The notes beneath the pieces are model-generated. The model made no database searches. It saw only the letters and a list, made by a program, of their open reading frames with translations, and was not told the origin of the DNA. The translations under genes were made by a program, and so were the position numbers. Shown here piece by piece: positions 38,671-52,230 of a DNA stretch of 64,000 bases. Source of the stretch: Burkholderia sp. WP9 (GTDB lineage: Bacteria > Pseudomonadota > Gammaproteobacteria > Burkholderiales > Burkholderiaceae); NCBI RefSeq assembly GCF_900104795.1, contig NZ_FNTG01000001.1, positions 4,092,001 to 4,156,000 of the forward strand, read 5' to 3'. Positions within the stretch are counted from its first letter, which is position 1. Each line of letters begins with the position of its first letter.

Positions 38671-39873
38671 TTAGAGCCGCTCGATGACCAGGGCGATGCC
38701 CTGGCCTACGCCGATGCACATCGTGCAAAGCGCAAAGCGGCCGTTGATCCGTTCCAGTTGGTACAGCGCGGTCGTGATCAGACGTGCGCCCGATGCGCCC
38801 AGCGGGTGGCCGAGTGCGATAGCGCCGCCGTTCGGATTGACGCGCGGGTCGTCGTCGCGCAGACCGAGTGTGCGCAGAACCGCCAGGCCTTGCGACGCGA
38901 ACGCTTCGTTCAATTCGATCACGTCGAGTTGTTCGAGCGTCATGCCGAGTTGCTTCAGTAGCTTTTGCGTGGCCGGCGCCGGACCGATACCCATGATGCG
39001 CGGCTCGACCCCCGCCGTCGCCATGCCCACCACACGGGCGCGGCGGCGCAGGCCGTATTGATCGGCTGCCTGCTGGTTCGCGAGTAACAACGCGCAGGCG
39101 CCGTCGTTCACGCCCGACGCATTGCCGGCCGTCACGCTGCCGTCCGGACGAACCACACCCTTGAGCTTGCCGAGACTTTCGAGCGAAGTTTCGCGCGGAT
39201 GTTCGTCCAGCAGCACGCGCACAGGGTCGCCTTTTTTCTGCGCGATCTCGACGCCGACGATTTCCTGGGCCAGCGTTCCATCCTGCTGCGCGCGAGCCGC
39301 CTTTTGCTGACTCGCTAACGCAAACGCGTCCTGATCCGCACGGCTCACGCTGAATTCGACAGCAACGTTTTCCGCGGTCTCAGGCATCGAATCGACGCCG
39401 TATTGACGTTTCATCAGCGGATTGATGAAGCGCCAGCCGATCGTCGTGTCGTAAATGTCAGCCTGACGTGAGAACGCGCTAGCAGCCTTGCCCATCACGA
39501 ACGGCGCACGTGTCATGCTTTCGACGCCGCCGGCGATCATCAGGCATGCTTCGCCCGCCTTGATGGCGCGCGCTGCAGTGCCGACCGCGTCCATACCCGA
39601 GCCGCACAGGCGATTGATGGTGGCGCCCGGCGCCTCGGTGGGCAAGCCGGCCAGCAATGCCGACATCCGCGCGACGTTGCGATTGTCTTCGCCGGCCTGG
39701 TTGGCGCAGCCGTAGATCACGTCGTCGAGAGCGCGCCAGTCGACGCCGGGATTGCGTTCGATCAGCGCCTTGATCGGCACCGCGCCGAGGTCGTCGGCAC
39801 GGACATCTTTCAGGGCGCCGCCGTAGCGGCCGATTGGGGTGCGAATCGCATCGCAGATGAAGGCGTCGTTCAT
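38671..39873 (-). CDS. pcaF: 3-Oxoadipyl-CoA thiolase (PcaF/PaaJ)
   Basis: 400 aa thiolase from MNDAFICDAIRTPIGRYGG. Catalytic Cys lies in NRLCGSGMDAV, His in GGAIALGHPLGASGAR, and the second Cys in CTMCIGVGQG. Cuts 3-oxoadipyl-CoA to succinyl-CoA and acetyl-CoA and also the 3-oxo-5,6-dehydrosuberyl-CoA of the paa pathway. Between paaN and paaG, so paaJ is its local role. Confidence 0.93.
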   Translation of the reverse strand: MNDAFICDAIRTPIGRYGGALKDVRADDLGAVPIKALIERNPGVDWRALDDVIYGCANQAGEDNRNVARMSALLAGLPTEAPGATINRLCGSGMDAVGTAARAIKAGEACLMIAGGVESMTRAPFVMGKAASAFSRQADIYDTTIGWRFINPLMKRQYGVDSMPETAENVAVEFSVSRADQDAFALASQQKAARAQQDGTLAQEIVGVEIAQKKGDPVRVLLDEHPRETSLESLGKLKGVVRPDGSVTAGNASGVNDGACALLLANQQAADQYGLRRRARVVGMATAGVEPRIMGIGPAPATQKLLKQLGMTLEQLDVIELNEAFASQGLAVLRTLGLRDDDPRVNPNGGAIALGHPLGASGARLITTALYQLERINGRFALCTMCIGVGQGIALVIERL

Positions 39874-39997
39874 GTGGATTCCTGCCAGGGCAGATCGGCG
39901 AGAGATGCCGATCCGATGTCTCATGTTAGTTGGGGCGCACGGCCCGGTCCATTCGGCCAAACGGTATAGGACGAAGCCGTGCTTTGTCTTATGCCAT

Positions 39998-41698
39998 TCA
40001 GCCAGCTACCGCCGGCGCCGCTTTCGGTTCAACATGAACGCGGCTCTGAACTACGCGGAAGCGATTCGCAACGAAGGCTGCGTCAGCCAGCGCGGCATTG
40101 GCCGCCGGGTTCGCGCCCGTGCCGTGAAAGTCCGAAAAGGCCGCCGACTGATTGACGAACACGCCGCCTGTCAGATTGATCGACAGGGCCACGCCACCGC
40201 GGATCGATGCTTCGTGCGCCTGTTCGAGCGCCGCTTCGTCCGTGCTGTAGACAGAGAGCGTCAATGCGCCATGCTCGGCGGCGATTGCACCGGCGAGGTC
40301 GAGGGACTGCGCAGTGGAGTCTGTCGCGATCACGAAAGAGATCGGGCCGAACCATTCCTTGGTGAATTGCGCGTGGTCGGTCGCGGCATCCAGTTGGACC
40401 ACGAGCGGCGTGCGCACGCGGGCGCCGGCAAAAGCGGGATGCTCGAGCGTCTGGCTCTCGACGAGAACGCGGCCAAGTTTTGCGGCTTCACCCACGCGTT
40501 GGGCTACGCCCTCGTTCTGAATCGCGCCGAGTAGCTCGACCGCGCGGGCCGGGTCGGAGACGAGCTTTTGCACTGCGCCGGCAATGGCTTGCGCGACTTC
40601 GTCAAAGCCGAGCGTGCCTTCCGCGGTGCGGATGCCGCCGCGCGGCACGTAGATGTTTTGCGGCGCGGTGCACATCTGGCCCGAGTACAGGGCGAGCGAG
40701 AAGGCGATGTTGCGGGCAACGGCTTTGATGTCGTCAACAGAGTCGATCACGATCTGGTTCACGCCGGCTTTTTCGGTGTAGACCTGCGCCTGGTGCGCAT
40801 TGCGCTCGAGCCACGTGCCGTTTTGCGTACTGCCCGTGAAGTCGATCAGCTTGATTTCCGGGCGCACGGCCAGCTCCTGGACAAGCGCCCCGTCGTTCGG
40901 TTCGGTGGCCAGCAAGGTGACGACATTCGGATCGAAGCCCGCTTCGCGCAGAACGTCACGCGCAATTCGTACCGTGATAGCGAGCGGCAGAATTGCGCCC
41001 GGGTGCGGCTTGACGATGACCGTGTTGCCCGTGGCCAGATCCGCGAAGAGTCCGGGATAGCCGTTCCACGTCGGGAATGTGCAGCAGCCGAGTACGAGGC
41101 CGGTGCCACGCGGCACGACGGTGTAGCGCTTGTGCATGGCGAGCGGCGGATTCTTGCCTTGCGGCTTTTCCCAGTGGGCGTCGCCGGGAATGCGGCGCAA
41201 TTGGTCCCATGCGTACGCGACGGCTTCGAGCGCACGATCCTGGGCGTGTGGACCACCGGCCTGGAAGGCCATCATGAATGCCTGACCGGTCGTGTGCATC
41301 ACGCTGTAGCCAATCTCGAAGCTGGCGCGATTCACGCGCGCAAGAATTTCGAGGCACACGCCGATCCATGCTTGCGGGCCGGCGGCGCGCCAGTCGCGCT
41401 GGGCAGCGGCAGCCGCCGCGATCAGGGTGGCGGGGTCGGCCTTCGGGTAGCGCACACCGAGCGGGAATCCAAACGGCGAGACTTCGGCCCCGACAGTTTC
41501 GCCCGTCGACGGTTGGTCCAGCTGGAACGTCGCGTTGAGATGCGCTTTGAATGCGGCTTCGCCGTCTGCGTTAGCTGTTTCCCCGTACACTTTCGGACTG
41601 GGCATTTCGACGAACGGGCTCCAGTAGCCGCGCGTTTCAATCGCGGTGAGTGCCTTTTGCAGCGTGTCTTCGTGCTTGGTGAATAGCGGATGTGTCAT
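39998..41698 (-). CDS. paaN: Phenylacetate degradation protein PaaN (aldehyde dehydrogenase type)
   Basis: 566 aa from MTHPLFTKHEDTLQKALTAI. Aldehyde-dehydrogenase fold with catalytic Cys in LYSGQMCTAPQNIYVP and an IDFTGSTQNGTWLE NAD-binding segment. It lacks the C-terminal MaoC-type hydratase domain of E. coli PaaZ, which matches the betaproteobacterial PaaN type. It should oxidise the semialdehyde formed on ring opening; the hydrolase step needs a separate protein. Divergent from paaF. Confidence 0.9.
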   Translation of the reverse strand: MTHPLFTKHEDTLQKALTAIETRGYWSPFVEMPSPKVYGETANADGEAAFKAHLNATFQLDQPSTGETVGAEVSPFGFPLGVRYPKADPATLIAAAAAAQRDWRAAGPQAWIGVCLEILARVNRASFEIGYSVMHTTGQAFMMAFQAGGPHAQDRALEAVAYAWDQLRRIPGDAHWEKPQGKNPPLAMHKRYTVVPRGTGLVLGCCTFPTWNGYPGLFADLATGNTVIVKPHPGAILPLAITVRIARDVLREAGFDPNVVTLLATEPNDGALVQELAVRPEIKLIDFTGSTQNGTWLERNAHQAQVYTEKAGVNQIVIDSVDDIKAVARNIAFSLALYSGQMCTAPQNIYVPRGGIRTAEGTLGFDEVAQAIAGAVQKLVSDPARAVELLGAIQNEGVAQRVGEAAKLGRVLVESQTLEHPAFAGARVRTPLVVQLDAATDHAQFTKEWFGPISFVIATDSTAQSLDLAGAIAAEHGALTLSVYSTDEAALEQAHEASIRGGVALSINLTGGVFVNQSAAFSDFHGTGANPAANAALADAAFVANRFRVVQSRVHVEPKAAPAVAG

Positions 41699-41746
41699 GG
41701 CAGAGGGGCTTGGCTTATACGTTGGGGAAAGCCTGTCGAATAATTG

Positions 41747-41760
41747 ACCGACCGGTTGGT
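41747..41760. promoter_or_regulatory. Palindromic operator-like site between paaN and paaF
   Basis: ACCGACCGGTTGGT, a 14-bp near-perfect palindrome (one mismatched pair), in the 137-bp divergent intergenic region. It overlaps a TTGACC that could be the paaF -35. Such ACCG..CGGT sites are typical of TetR-family regulators; a TetR-type PaaR is the likely candidate in betaproteobacteria. No regulator gene is in the window. Confidence 0.5.
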
Positions 41761-41835
41761 TGGGGAATGTTAGCATTATTAAGATGGCCGCGCGAAGTGT
41801 TTTCGCGCGCGATTTTTCTACCTTAAGGAGGCGGC

Positions 41836-42612
41836 ATGGCTTACGAGAACATTCTGGTTGAGACGCGGGGTCGGGTCGGGTTGGTCACATTGAATCGCCC
41901 GAAGGCGTTGAACGCGCTTAACGATGCGTTGATGGACGAATTGGGCGCCGCGCTGCGCGAGTTCGATGCCGACGACGCGATCGGTGCGATCGTGGTGACG
42001 GGCAGCGAAAAGGCGTTCGCAGCCGGTGCCGACATCGGCATGATGTCCACCTATACCTACATGGATGTCTACAAGGGTGACTACATCACTCGCAACTGGG
42101 AAACGGTTCGCTCCATCCGCAAGCCGATCATTGCGGCGGTGGCCGGCTTCGCGCTCGGCGGTGGCTGCGAATTGGCGATGATGTGCGACATCATTTTTGC
42201 CGCCGACACGGCAAAGTTCGGTCAGCCGGAAATCAAACTGGGCATCATGCCGGGTGCCGGGGGTACACAACGTCTGCCGCGGGCCGTCTCCAAGGCGAAG
42301 GCAATGGATCTCTGCCTGACCGCGCGTTTCATGGATGCCGCCGAAGCCGAGCGCGCTGGTTTGGTATCGCGTGTTATTCCGGCTGCTGCCCTGGTCGACG
42401 AGGCGATAGCAGCGGCTGCCACGATCGCTGAATTCCCGTTGCCAGCCGTGATGATGGTGAAGGAATCTGTCAACCGCGCCTACGAAACAACGCTTGCGGA
42501 AGGCGTGCATTTCGAGCGCCGCCTGTTCCATTCGCTCTTTGCTACTGAAGATCAGAAGGAAGGCATGGCTGCGTTCGTGGAGAAGCGCAAACCGGTTTTC
42601 AAGCATCGTTAA
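41836..42612 (+). CDS. paaF: Enoyl-CoA hydratase PaaF
   Basis: 258 aa crotonase. [11 protein letters not shown] and [19 protein letters not shown] form the oxyanion hole; Glu in [19 protein letters not shown] and the following Glu are the catalytic acids. Hydrates 2,3-dehydroadipyl-CoA in the lower paa pathway. Excellent ribosome binding site AAGGAGG at 41824-41830. Could also serve general beta-oxidation, but the divergent paaN position favours PaaF. Confidence 0.9.
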   Translation: MAYENILVETRGRVGLVTLNRPKALNALNDALMDELGAALREFDADDAIGAIVVTGSEKAFAAGADIGMMSTYTYMDVYKGDYITRNWETVRSIRKPIIAAVAGFALGGGCELAMMCDIIFAADTAKFGQPEIKLGIMPGAGGTQRLPRAVSKAKAMDLCLTARFMDAAEAERAGLVSRVIPAAALVDEAIAAAATIAEFPLPAVMMVKESVNRAYETTLAEGVHFERRLFHSLFATEDQKEGMAAFVEKRKPVFKHR

Positions 42613-42764
42613 TATGCTTGTCAAAATAACGCTTGCAAGGCGCTGGGCGGCTCGCTAGAATCTCGCTCTTTCGTGCTTCGGACAACGGAGCGCGGGAGGC
42701 GGGAGAGCCAGCAGTGGCAAGGCTTTCAGCGGAGTGGGCGGGTTGGGAAAGTTAGAAAAACCTG

Positions 42765-42793
42765 TTGACGACGTAGTGAAAGTTCTTCATAAT
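42765..42793 (+). promoter_or_regulatory. rRNA operon sigma70 promoter
   Basis: TTGACG at 42765-42770, a 17-bp spacer and CATAAT at 42788-42793. An A/T-rich GAAAGTTAGAAAAA lies immediately upstream, as expected for an UP element. About 300 bp before the 16S gene. Confidence 0.75.
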
Positions 42794-42907
42794 CTCGTTT
42801 CTCTGCTGCTGATGCAGCGACGCAGAACGAAGCGGTGCCGGGTGTTGCGAGGTTGGCGATACGGTGCTGGTTCGGTGGTGAATGCGGACTCGATCTTTAA
42901 AAATTAA

Positions 42908-42934
42908 CAGCCGATAAGTGTGGGCGCTTGATGC
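42908..42934 (+). other. 5' arm of the 16S rRNA processing stalk
   Basis: CAGCCGATAAG and following bases are complementary to CTTATCGGCTG at 44665-44675, beyond the 16S 3' end. Together they can form the double-stranded stalk cut by RNase III. Confidence 0.7.
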
Positions 42935-43096
42935 GCGATGCGAGGTGGATCTTTCGGGATCTGCCGGCAAGCAAAAGTATCAAGTCTCACACAGTAATGA
43001 AAGGAAGGTTTGACTGTCGCAAGATGGTTGGATCATTCGTCAGTACGTTGAGTGAGCGACCGGTTCCTAACGGAACCGAAAAACAGTAACAGGTTT

Positions 43097-44629
<1,533 letters not shown>

Positions 44630-44640
44630 CTCGAGCTAAC

Positions 44641-44675
44641 GCGTCAATGCGTTGAGCGCTCACGCTTATCGGCTG
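44641..44675 (+). other. 3' arm of the 16S rRNA processing stalk
   Basis: Ends CTTATCGGCTG, the reverse complement of the leader segment at 42908-42918; the preceding CGCGTCAATGCG and GAGCGC parts extend the imperfect pairing. Confidence 0.65.
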
Positions 44676-44695
44676 TGAAATTTAGACAGACTCAG

Positions 44696-44772
44696 GGGTC
44701 TGTAGCTCAGTCGGTTAGAGCACCGTCTTGATAAGGCGGGGGTCGATGGTTCGAATCCATCCAGACCCACCA
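44696..44772 (+). tRNA. tRNA-Ile (GAU)
   Basis: 77 nt. Acceptor stem GGGTCTG pairs with CAGACCC, anticodon loop CTTGATAA, GGTTCGAATCC T-arm and encoded CCA. In the 16S-23S spacer. Confidence 0.97.
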
Positions 44773-44840
44773 AAGTCTTGTCTGGTGTGCTGATCGATAA
44801 CCTCTGGGTATCAACAGGTAGAGATTATCTGTGCATGACT

Positions 44841-44916
44841 GGGGGATTAGCTCAGCTGGGAGAGCACCTGCTTTGCAAGCAGGGGGTCGTCGGTTCGATC
44901 CCGTCATCCTCCACCA
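44841..44916 (+). tRNA. tRNA-Ala (UGC)
   Basis: 76 nt. Acceptor stem GGGGGAT pairs with ATCCTCC (one G:U), anticodon loop TTTGCAA, T-arm GGTTCGATCCC and encoded CCA. 68 bp after tRNA-Ile in the rRNA spacer. Confidence 0.97.
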
Positions 44917-45236
44917 ATCCTCAATGCGTAGCGTTCTGTGAGAAAGCAGAGCGTTGTGCATTGGCGATTGAGCCAGTCAGAGTGATACGCGGTTATAGCA
45001 ACTGCGATATCGGCTGTCGTTCTTTAACAATCAGGAAGAAGTAGTAAAGAGATTCACGAAAGATCACTTAGAGATGGGTGATTGAGTAGGTGAATCAGGG
45101 TTGTGATTGTATCAATGTATGAAAAGGTGATCGAAAGATTGCCTTGGAATACGGCGCAACACGAATACTCAACCTGTAGCGATTGTGGCGAGCGTGTGAT
45201 TCCCAGTGGATCACACATGAGACACACCCGTTATAG
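44917..45236 (+). other. tRNA-Ala to 23S spacer with boxA and processing arm
   Basis: 320 bp without a gene. GTTCTTTAACAAT (45019-45031) matches the boxA antitermination site. GACACACCCGTTATAGG from 45221 begins the 23S processing stalk. Confidence 0.75.

Positions 45237-45244
<8 letters not shown>
45221..45244 (+). other. 5' arm of the 23S rRNA processing stalk
   Basis: 24 nt that pair along their full length with 48106-48129, with only two G:U pairs. The stalk includes the first bases of mature 23S. Confidence 0.8.
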
Positions 45245-48105
<2,861 letters not shown>

Positions 48106-48115
<10 letters not shown>

Positions 48116-48129
48116 ATAACAGGTGTGTC
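48106..48129 (+). other. 3' arm of the 23S rRNA processing stalk
   Basis: GCTTGATCC followed by TATAACAGGTGTGTC, complementary to 45221-45244. Confidence 0.8.
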
Positions 48130-48320
48130 TTGCGATGATCGTTAGTGCTTCAGCACTTACGAGCATCCCACCCCCGAAGGGGGCAGGGACGCCACACACG
48201 GTTGAGATCAGTGTTGTGCCAGAAACAACACAACCCCAAGCTTGCCTGGTGAGCATCACCAGAAACTACTTCTTCCAGATTGGTTGGGCTGTCCCCAAAG
48301 ACAGCGCAGCAACAAGTCAT

Positions 48321-48434
48321 GCCTGATGACCATAGCGAGTCGGTCCCACCCCTTCCCATCCCGAACAGGACCGTGAAACGACTCCACGCCGATGATAGTG
48401 CGGATTCCCGTGTGAAAGTAGGTAATCGTCAGGC
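48321..48434 (+). rRNA. 5S ribosomal RNA
   Basis: About 114 nt. GCCTGATGAC pairs with GTCAGGC at the 3' end; loop segments CCCATCCCGAACAGG and CCGATGATAGTG are typical. Closest neighbour of a strong terminator. Confidence 0.95.
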
Positions 48435-48447
48435 TCCCCAGCAGCAT

Positions 48448-48480
48448 CAGAAACCCCACCCCGAAAAGGTGGGGTTTCTG
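48448..48480 (+). terminator. rRNA operon terminator
   Basis: Perfect 13-bp inverted repeat CAGAAACCCCACC / GGTGGGGTTTCTG with a 7-nt loop, 13 bp after 5S. The 3' arm itself holds the T3 run, so the U-tract is short. Confidence 0.85.
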
Positions 48481-48519
48481 CGTTTACGGCCGCCGCCCAG
48501 AGTTACCCCTACAACCTCG

Positions 48520-48545
48520 CGCTTAGACGCCGAAGCGTCTAAGCG
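48520..48545. repeat. Perfect hairpin with UUCG loop on the minus strand
   Basis: CGCTTAGACGC / GCGTCTAAGCG with a 4-nt loop that reads TTCG on the minus strand (C-UUCG-G tetraloop). It lies about 80 bp past the 3' end of the M20 gene. No T-run follows, so it may be a transcript-stabilising hairpin or weak terminator. Confidence 0.75.
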
Positions 48546-48627
48546 GGTTCAAGTGTCGCATTCGTATCCCCAATGCAACGACATAACAGGCGGCGAATTA
48601 ATCGCCACCTTAAACCCCGAGAGATTT

Positions 48628-49824
48628 CTATTTCTCTTGCGCCAAGAACCGCTGGGCAAGTCGCACCCAGTATGTCGAACCGATCGGCAATAACTCGTCG
48701 TTGAAGTCATAGCTCGCGTTATGCAGCATGCACGGACCCGCGCCGTGGCCCGAATCCCGGTGGCCACCGTCGCCATTGCCCAAAAATGCGTAGCAGCCCG
48801 GCTTGGCGAGCAACATGAAGGAAAAATCTTCCGCGCCCATCGTCGGTTCGACCGCATCGTCGACGTTTTCCGCGCCGACAATTTCCTTCATGACCGTCGC
48901 CGCAAAGCGAGCCTCTTCGCGACTGTTGACCGTGGGCGGATAGTTTCGGTGGAATTGAATGTCGACGGAGCAGTCGTAGGCTTCGGCCGTGCTCTCTGCG
49001 ATCTTGCGCATGCGCGCCTCGATAAGATCGAGAGTTTCTGTTGTAAAAGTCCTCACCGTGCCTGCGATCCACGCATTGTTCGGGACGACATTGACGGCGT
49101 CGCCTGCGTGAATCTGTGTGATTGACAGCACTCCGGTGTCGAGCGGCTTCTTATTCCGCGTGATGATGCTCTGCAGTCCATTCGCGATCTGTACCGCTGT
49201 GAAAACAGGATCGCGACCGTTGTGCGGCATAGCCGCGTGCGAGCCTACGCCTGTGATTTCAATACGAAATTCGTTACTCGAAGCCATGATCGGGCCCTCG
49301 GTTACACCGAACTGACCCGCCCTCATGCCCGGCCAGTTATGGATCCCGAACACCGCGTCGACCGGAAACTTTACGAACAGGCCGTCGTCGATCATGGCCT
49401 GCGCGCCTGCGCCGCCCTCCTCGGCGGGCTGAAAGATGAACACGATCGTGCCATCAAATTCGCCATGTTTGACCAGGTGCCGCGCAGCACCGAGCAGCAT
49501 CGCGGTATGCCCATCATGACCGCAGGCGTGCATTTTTCCATCGTTTTTCGACCGATGGTCGAAGCTGTTCAGTTCCTGAATCGGCAGCGCATCCATATCG
49601 GCGCGCAAACCAATGGAGCGTGAGCCGTTGCCGCGTTTCAGTACACCGACCACGCCGGTTTTGCCCAATCCTCTATGCGTTTCGATACCCCACGATTCGA
49701 GCGTTCGCGCGACCAGATCTGCCGTTGCGGTCTCCTCGTAACGCAGTTCCGGATGGGCGTGGATCGTTCGTCGGAGAGTCTGGATTTCGCCGTGAGCGGC
49801 CTGGATTTCTGGGATAAGTTTCAT
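48628..49824 (-). CDS. M20-family amidohydrolase (hippurate hydrolase-like)
   Basis: 398 aa from MKLIPEIQAAHGEIQTLRRTIHAHPEL. Metal ligands are in MHACGHDGHTAMLLGAA, and the family's AEEGGAGAQAMI holds the catalytic Glu; the lid domain is the middle part. M20D enzymes remove acyl groups from amino acids (hippurate, N-acetyl amino acids, IAA conjugates). The frame stays open 300 bp upstream but HAHPELRYEE places the start. Substrate unknown. Confidence 0.9.
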   Translation of the reverse strand: MKLIPEIQAAHGEIQTLRRTIHAHPELRYEETATADLVARTLESWGIETHRGLGKTGVVGVLKRGNGSRSIGLRADMDALPIQELNSFDHRSKNDGKMHACGHDGHTAMLLGAARHLVKHGEFDGTIVFIFQPAEEGGAGAQAMIDDGLFVKFPVDAVFGIHNWPGMRAGQFGVTEGPIMASSNEFRIEITGVGSHAAMPHNGRDPVFTAVQIANGLQSIITRNKKPLDTGVLSITQIHAGDAVNVVPNNAWIAGTVRTFTTETLDLIEARMRKIAESTAEAYDCSVDIQFHRNYPPTVNSREEARFAATVMKEIVGAENVDDAVEPTMGAEDFSFMLLAKPGCYAFLGNGDGGHRDSGHGAGPCMLHNASYDFNDELLPIGSTYWVRLAQRFLAQEK

Positions 49825-50004
49825 GATGGAGTGATGATGCGTGTGTGCTTTGGCTTGCGTGGAATCGCTCGGGGCCACATTGGTCCGGGCACGGTAATAA
49901 TCGATTCTACGCCGAAGGCCTTTTTGGCGGCACGGTGCAAGTCGACAGGCAATTGACATAATAGAATCCCGCATTGCTCTACTGCTCCCTCGAACGGACC
50001 GCCG

Positions 50005-52083
50005 ATGAATGCTCCGACTGAACACGCTCGCGTCGTCTGCCCGCACGACTGCCCCGACACCTGTGCGATGCGCGTGACGGTCGAGGCCGGTCGCGCGATC
50101 AAGGTCTTCGCGGATCCCGAGCACCCTCCTACGCAAGGTGCGCTATGCACGAAGGTCAGCCGCTATGCGGAGCGCGTGCATCATCCGCAGAGATTGACGG
50201 CACCCATGAAGCGCGTCGGCCGGAAGGGCGAAGGCCACTTTGAGCCGATCAGCTGGGACGAGGCGTTCCAGCTCGCTGCTCGCCGCCTCTCGGAGATTGC
50301 GGGCCGCGCGCCCGAAGCGATCCTCCCGTACAGCTACGCCGGCACGATGGGGCTGGTTCAAGGGGACAGCATTGCGCAGCGGTTCTTCCACAAGCTCGGC
50401 GCATCGCAACTGGATCGCACGATTTGCGCGGCCGCCGGCGCGGCCGGGCTGAAGTACACCTATGGCGCGAGCCTTGGCATGCTCACCGAGTTTTTTGACG
50501 AGAGCGAAGTCATCCTGATCTGGGGTTCGAATCCCATCGCGTCGAACCTACATTTCTGGACACGCGCCCAGCAGGCCAAGCGTCGCGGTGCACGGCTGAT
50601 CGCGATCGATCCGTACCGCTCCCTGACGGCTGAAAAATGCCATCAGCACATCGCCCTGAAACCCGGCACCGACGGCGCATTGGCGCTCGGCATGATCAAT
50701 GTGTTGATCACGGAAAATCTGCTCGATCACGAATACATCGCGGCCTATACGTTAGGCTTCGACCAACTTAAGCCCCGTGCGCTCAGCTACTCGCCGTCGC
50801 GTGTTGCCGACATCTGCGGTATTGATGCGAGCGTGATCGTCGATCTTGCGCGACTGTACGGCAGCACGAAAAAAGCTGCGATTCGCATGAACTACGGCCT
50901 GCAACGGGTACGTGGCGGCGGTAACGCCGTGCGCGCGATCGCGTGCCTGCCGTCGCTCACGGGTGCGTGGCGCGAGCGAGCGGGTGGTGCGTTGCTGTCG
51001 TCGGGTGGGTGGGCGCCGGTTGACTCACATGCGTTGCAGCGGCCGGATCTGATGCCGGGTTGGCCGACCAGGACGAGCCGCGTCATCAATATGAACGCAA
51101 TCGGCGACGCGTTGCTGCACAAGGGCGACGCGGCATTCGGCCCGAAAATCGAATCTATCGTCGTCTACAATTCGAACCCCGTGGCGGTCGCGCCGGATTC
51201 CGAGCGGGTCGCCGCAGGTTTCGCGCGCGAAGATCTGTTCACAATCGTCCTCGAACATTTCCAGACCGACACTGCCGACTACGCCGATCTGCTGCTCCCC
51301 GCGACGACCCAACTCGAGCACCTCGACGTCCACAAGTCCTACGGCCATACACACGTAATGGTCAACCTGCCGGCGATCGCCCCGGTCGGCCAAGCGGTTC
51401 CGAACACAGAGATTTTCCGCGGCATCGCGCGTCATATGGGGCTCGAGGAGCCGGCGCTATTCGAGAGCGACGAGACCGTTGCACAGGCGGCGTTCAGCTG
51501 GCAAGACAGAACGCTCGAAGGCGTCGACTGGGAGAGCCTGAAGAAAACTGGCTGGGCCAGGCTGAACCTGCCCGATGCGCCGTTCGCCGAGGGTGGCTTC
51601 CGAACACCGTCCGGCAAATGCGAGTTCTACAGCGAACGCCTCGCACAACAGGGACTCGACCCGCTGCCCGACTATCTGCCGCCGCACGAGTCCGCCGACG
51701 GCGCACCTGAACTTGCCGCCCGATATCCGCTGGCCATGATCTCGCCACCGGCCCGCAACTTCCTGAACAGCACGTTCGTGAACGTCGAAAGCCTGCGTTC
51801 CACCGAAGGCGAACCGCATCTCGACATGCATCCGGCCGACGCGCAATCGCGAGAGATCGTCAATGGCGATCAAGTGCGTATTTTTAACGATCGCGGCTCG
51901 ATGCAGGCGCGCGTCCGCGTTACCGATAAGGCACGCGAGGGGCTCGTGGTCGGCCTGTCGATCTGGTGGAAGAAGCTTGCGCCGGACGGCCGCAATGCCA
52001 ATCAGGTCACCAGCCAGGCGCTCACCGATCTGGGCGGATCGGCAACTTTCTACGACTGCCTGGTCGAAGTCGAGCGCGTCTGA
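50005..52083 (+). CDS. Molybdopterin oxidoreductase (DMSO reductase family)
   Basis: 692 aa. An N-terminal [4Fe-4S] site has Cys12, Cys16, Cys20 (CPHDCPDTC) and Cys48. The molybdopterin-guanine-dinucleotide domain follows (FFDESEVILIWGSNPIASN, ATTQLEHLDVHKSYGHTH) and the C-terminal cap is MHPADAQSREIVNGDQVRIFNDRG. No twin-arginine signal, so cytoplasmic. No iron-sulfur or membrane subunit genes are nearby, so electron partner and substrate are unknown. A fatty acyl-CoA ligase lies downstream on the same strand. Confidence 0.88.
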   Translation: MNAPTEHARVVCPHDCPDTCAMRVTVEAGRAIKVFADPEHPPTQGALCTKVSRYAERVHHPQRLTAPMKRVGRKGEGHFEPISWDEAFQLAARRLSEIAGRAPEAILPYSYAGTMGLVQGDSIAQRFFHKLGASQLDRTICAAAGAAGLKYTYGASLGMLTEFFDESEVILIWGSNPIASNLHFWTRAQQAKRRGARLIAIDPYRSLTAEKCHQHIALKPGTDGALALGMINVLITENLLDHEYIAAYTLGFDQLKPRALSYSPSRVADICGIDASVIVDLARLYGSTKKAAIRMNYGLQRVRGGGNAVRAIACLPSLTGAWRERAGGALLSSGGWAPVDSHALQRPDLMPGWPTRTSRVINMNAIGDALLHKGDAAFGPKIESIVVYNSNPVAVAPDSERVAAGFAREDLFTIVLEHFQTDTADYADLLLPATTQLEHLDVHKSYGHTHVMVNLPAIAPVGQAVPNTEIFRGIARHMGLEEPALFESDETVAQAAFSWQDRTLEGVDWESLKKTGWARLNLPDAPFAEGGFRTPSGKCEFYSERLAQQGLDPLPDYLPPHESADGAPELAARYPLAMISPPARNFLNSTFVNVESLRSTEGEPHLDMHPADAQSREIVNGDQVRIFNDRGSMQARVRVTDKAREGLVVGLSIWWKKLAPDGRNANQVTSQALTDLGGSATFYDCLVEVERV

Positions 52084-52230
52084 ATCACGCTCAATCATCC
52101 CGCGATGCTCGCGTTTTGGAGGTTCGAGGTTGCAGTCTAACCCGGCCGCTTTTCGCGATTAACACCCAGGTGCCCATGCTACGATGCGTTTTTAGCACGA
52201 CCATTCGAAAATAAAAGGAGGAGACGCTGC

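Larger units (their letters stand above)
42613..43096 (+). other. rRNA operon promoter and leader region
   Basis: 484 bp between paaF and 16S rRNA, with no gene. It holds a promoter at 42765-42793, a boxA-like CGATCTTTAAAAATT around 42891-42905 and the 5' arm of the 16S processing stalk (42908-42934). Confidence 0.75.
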
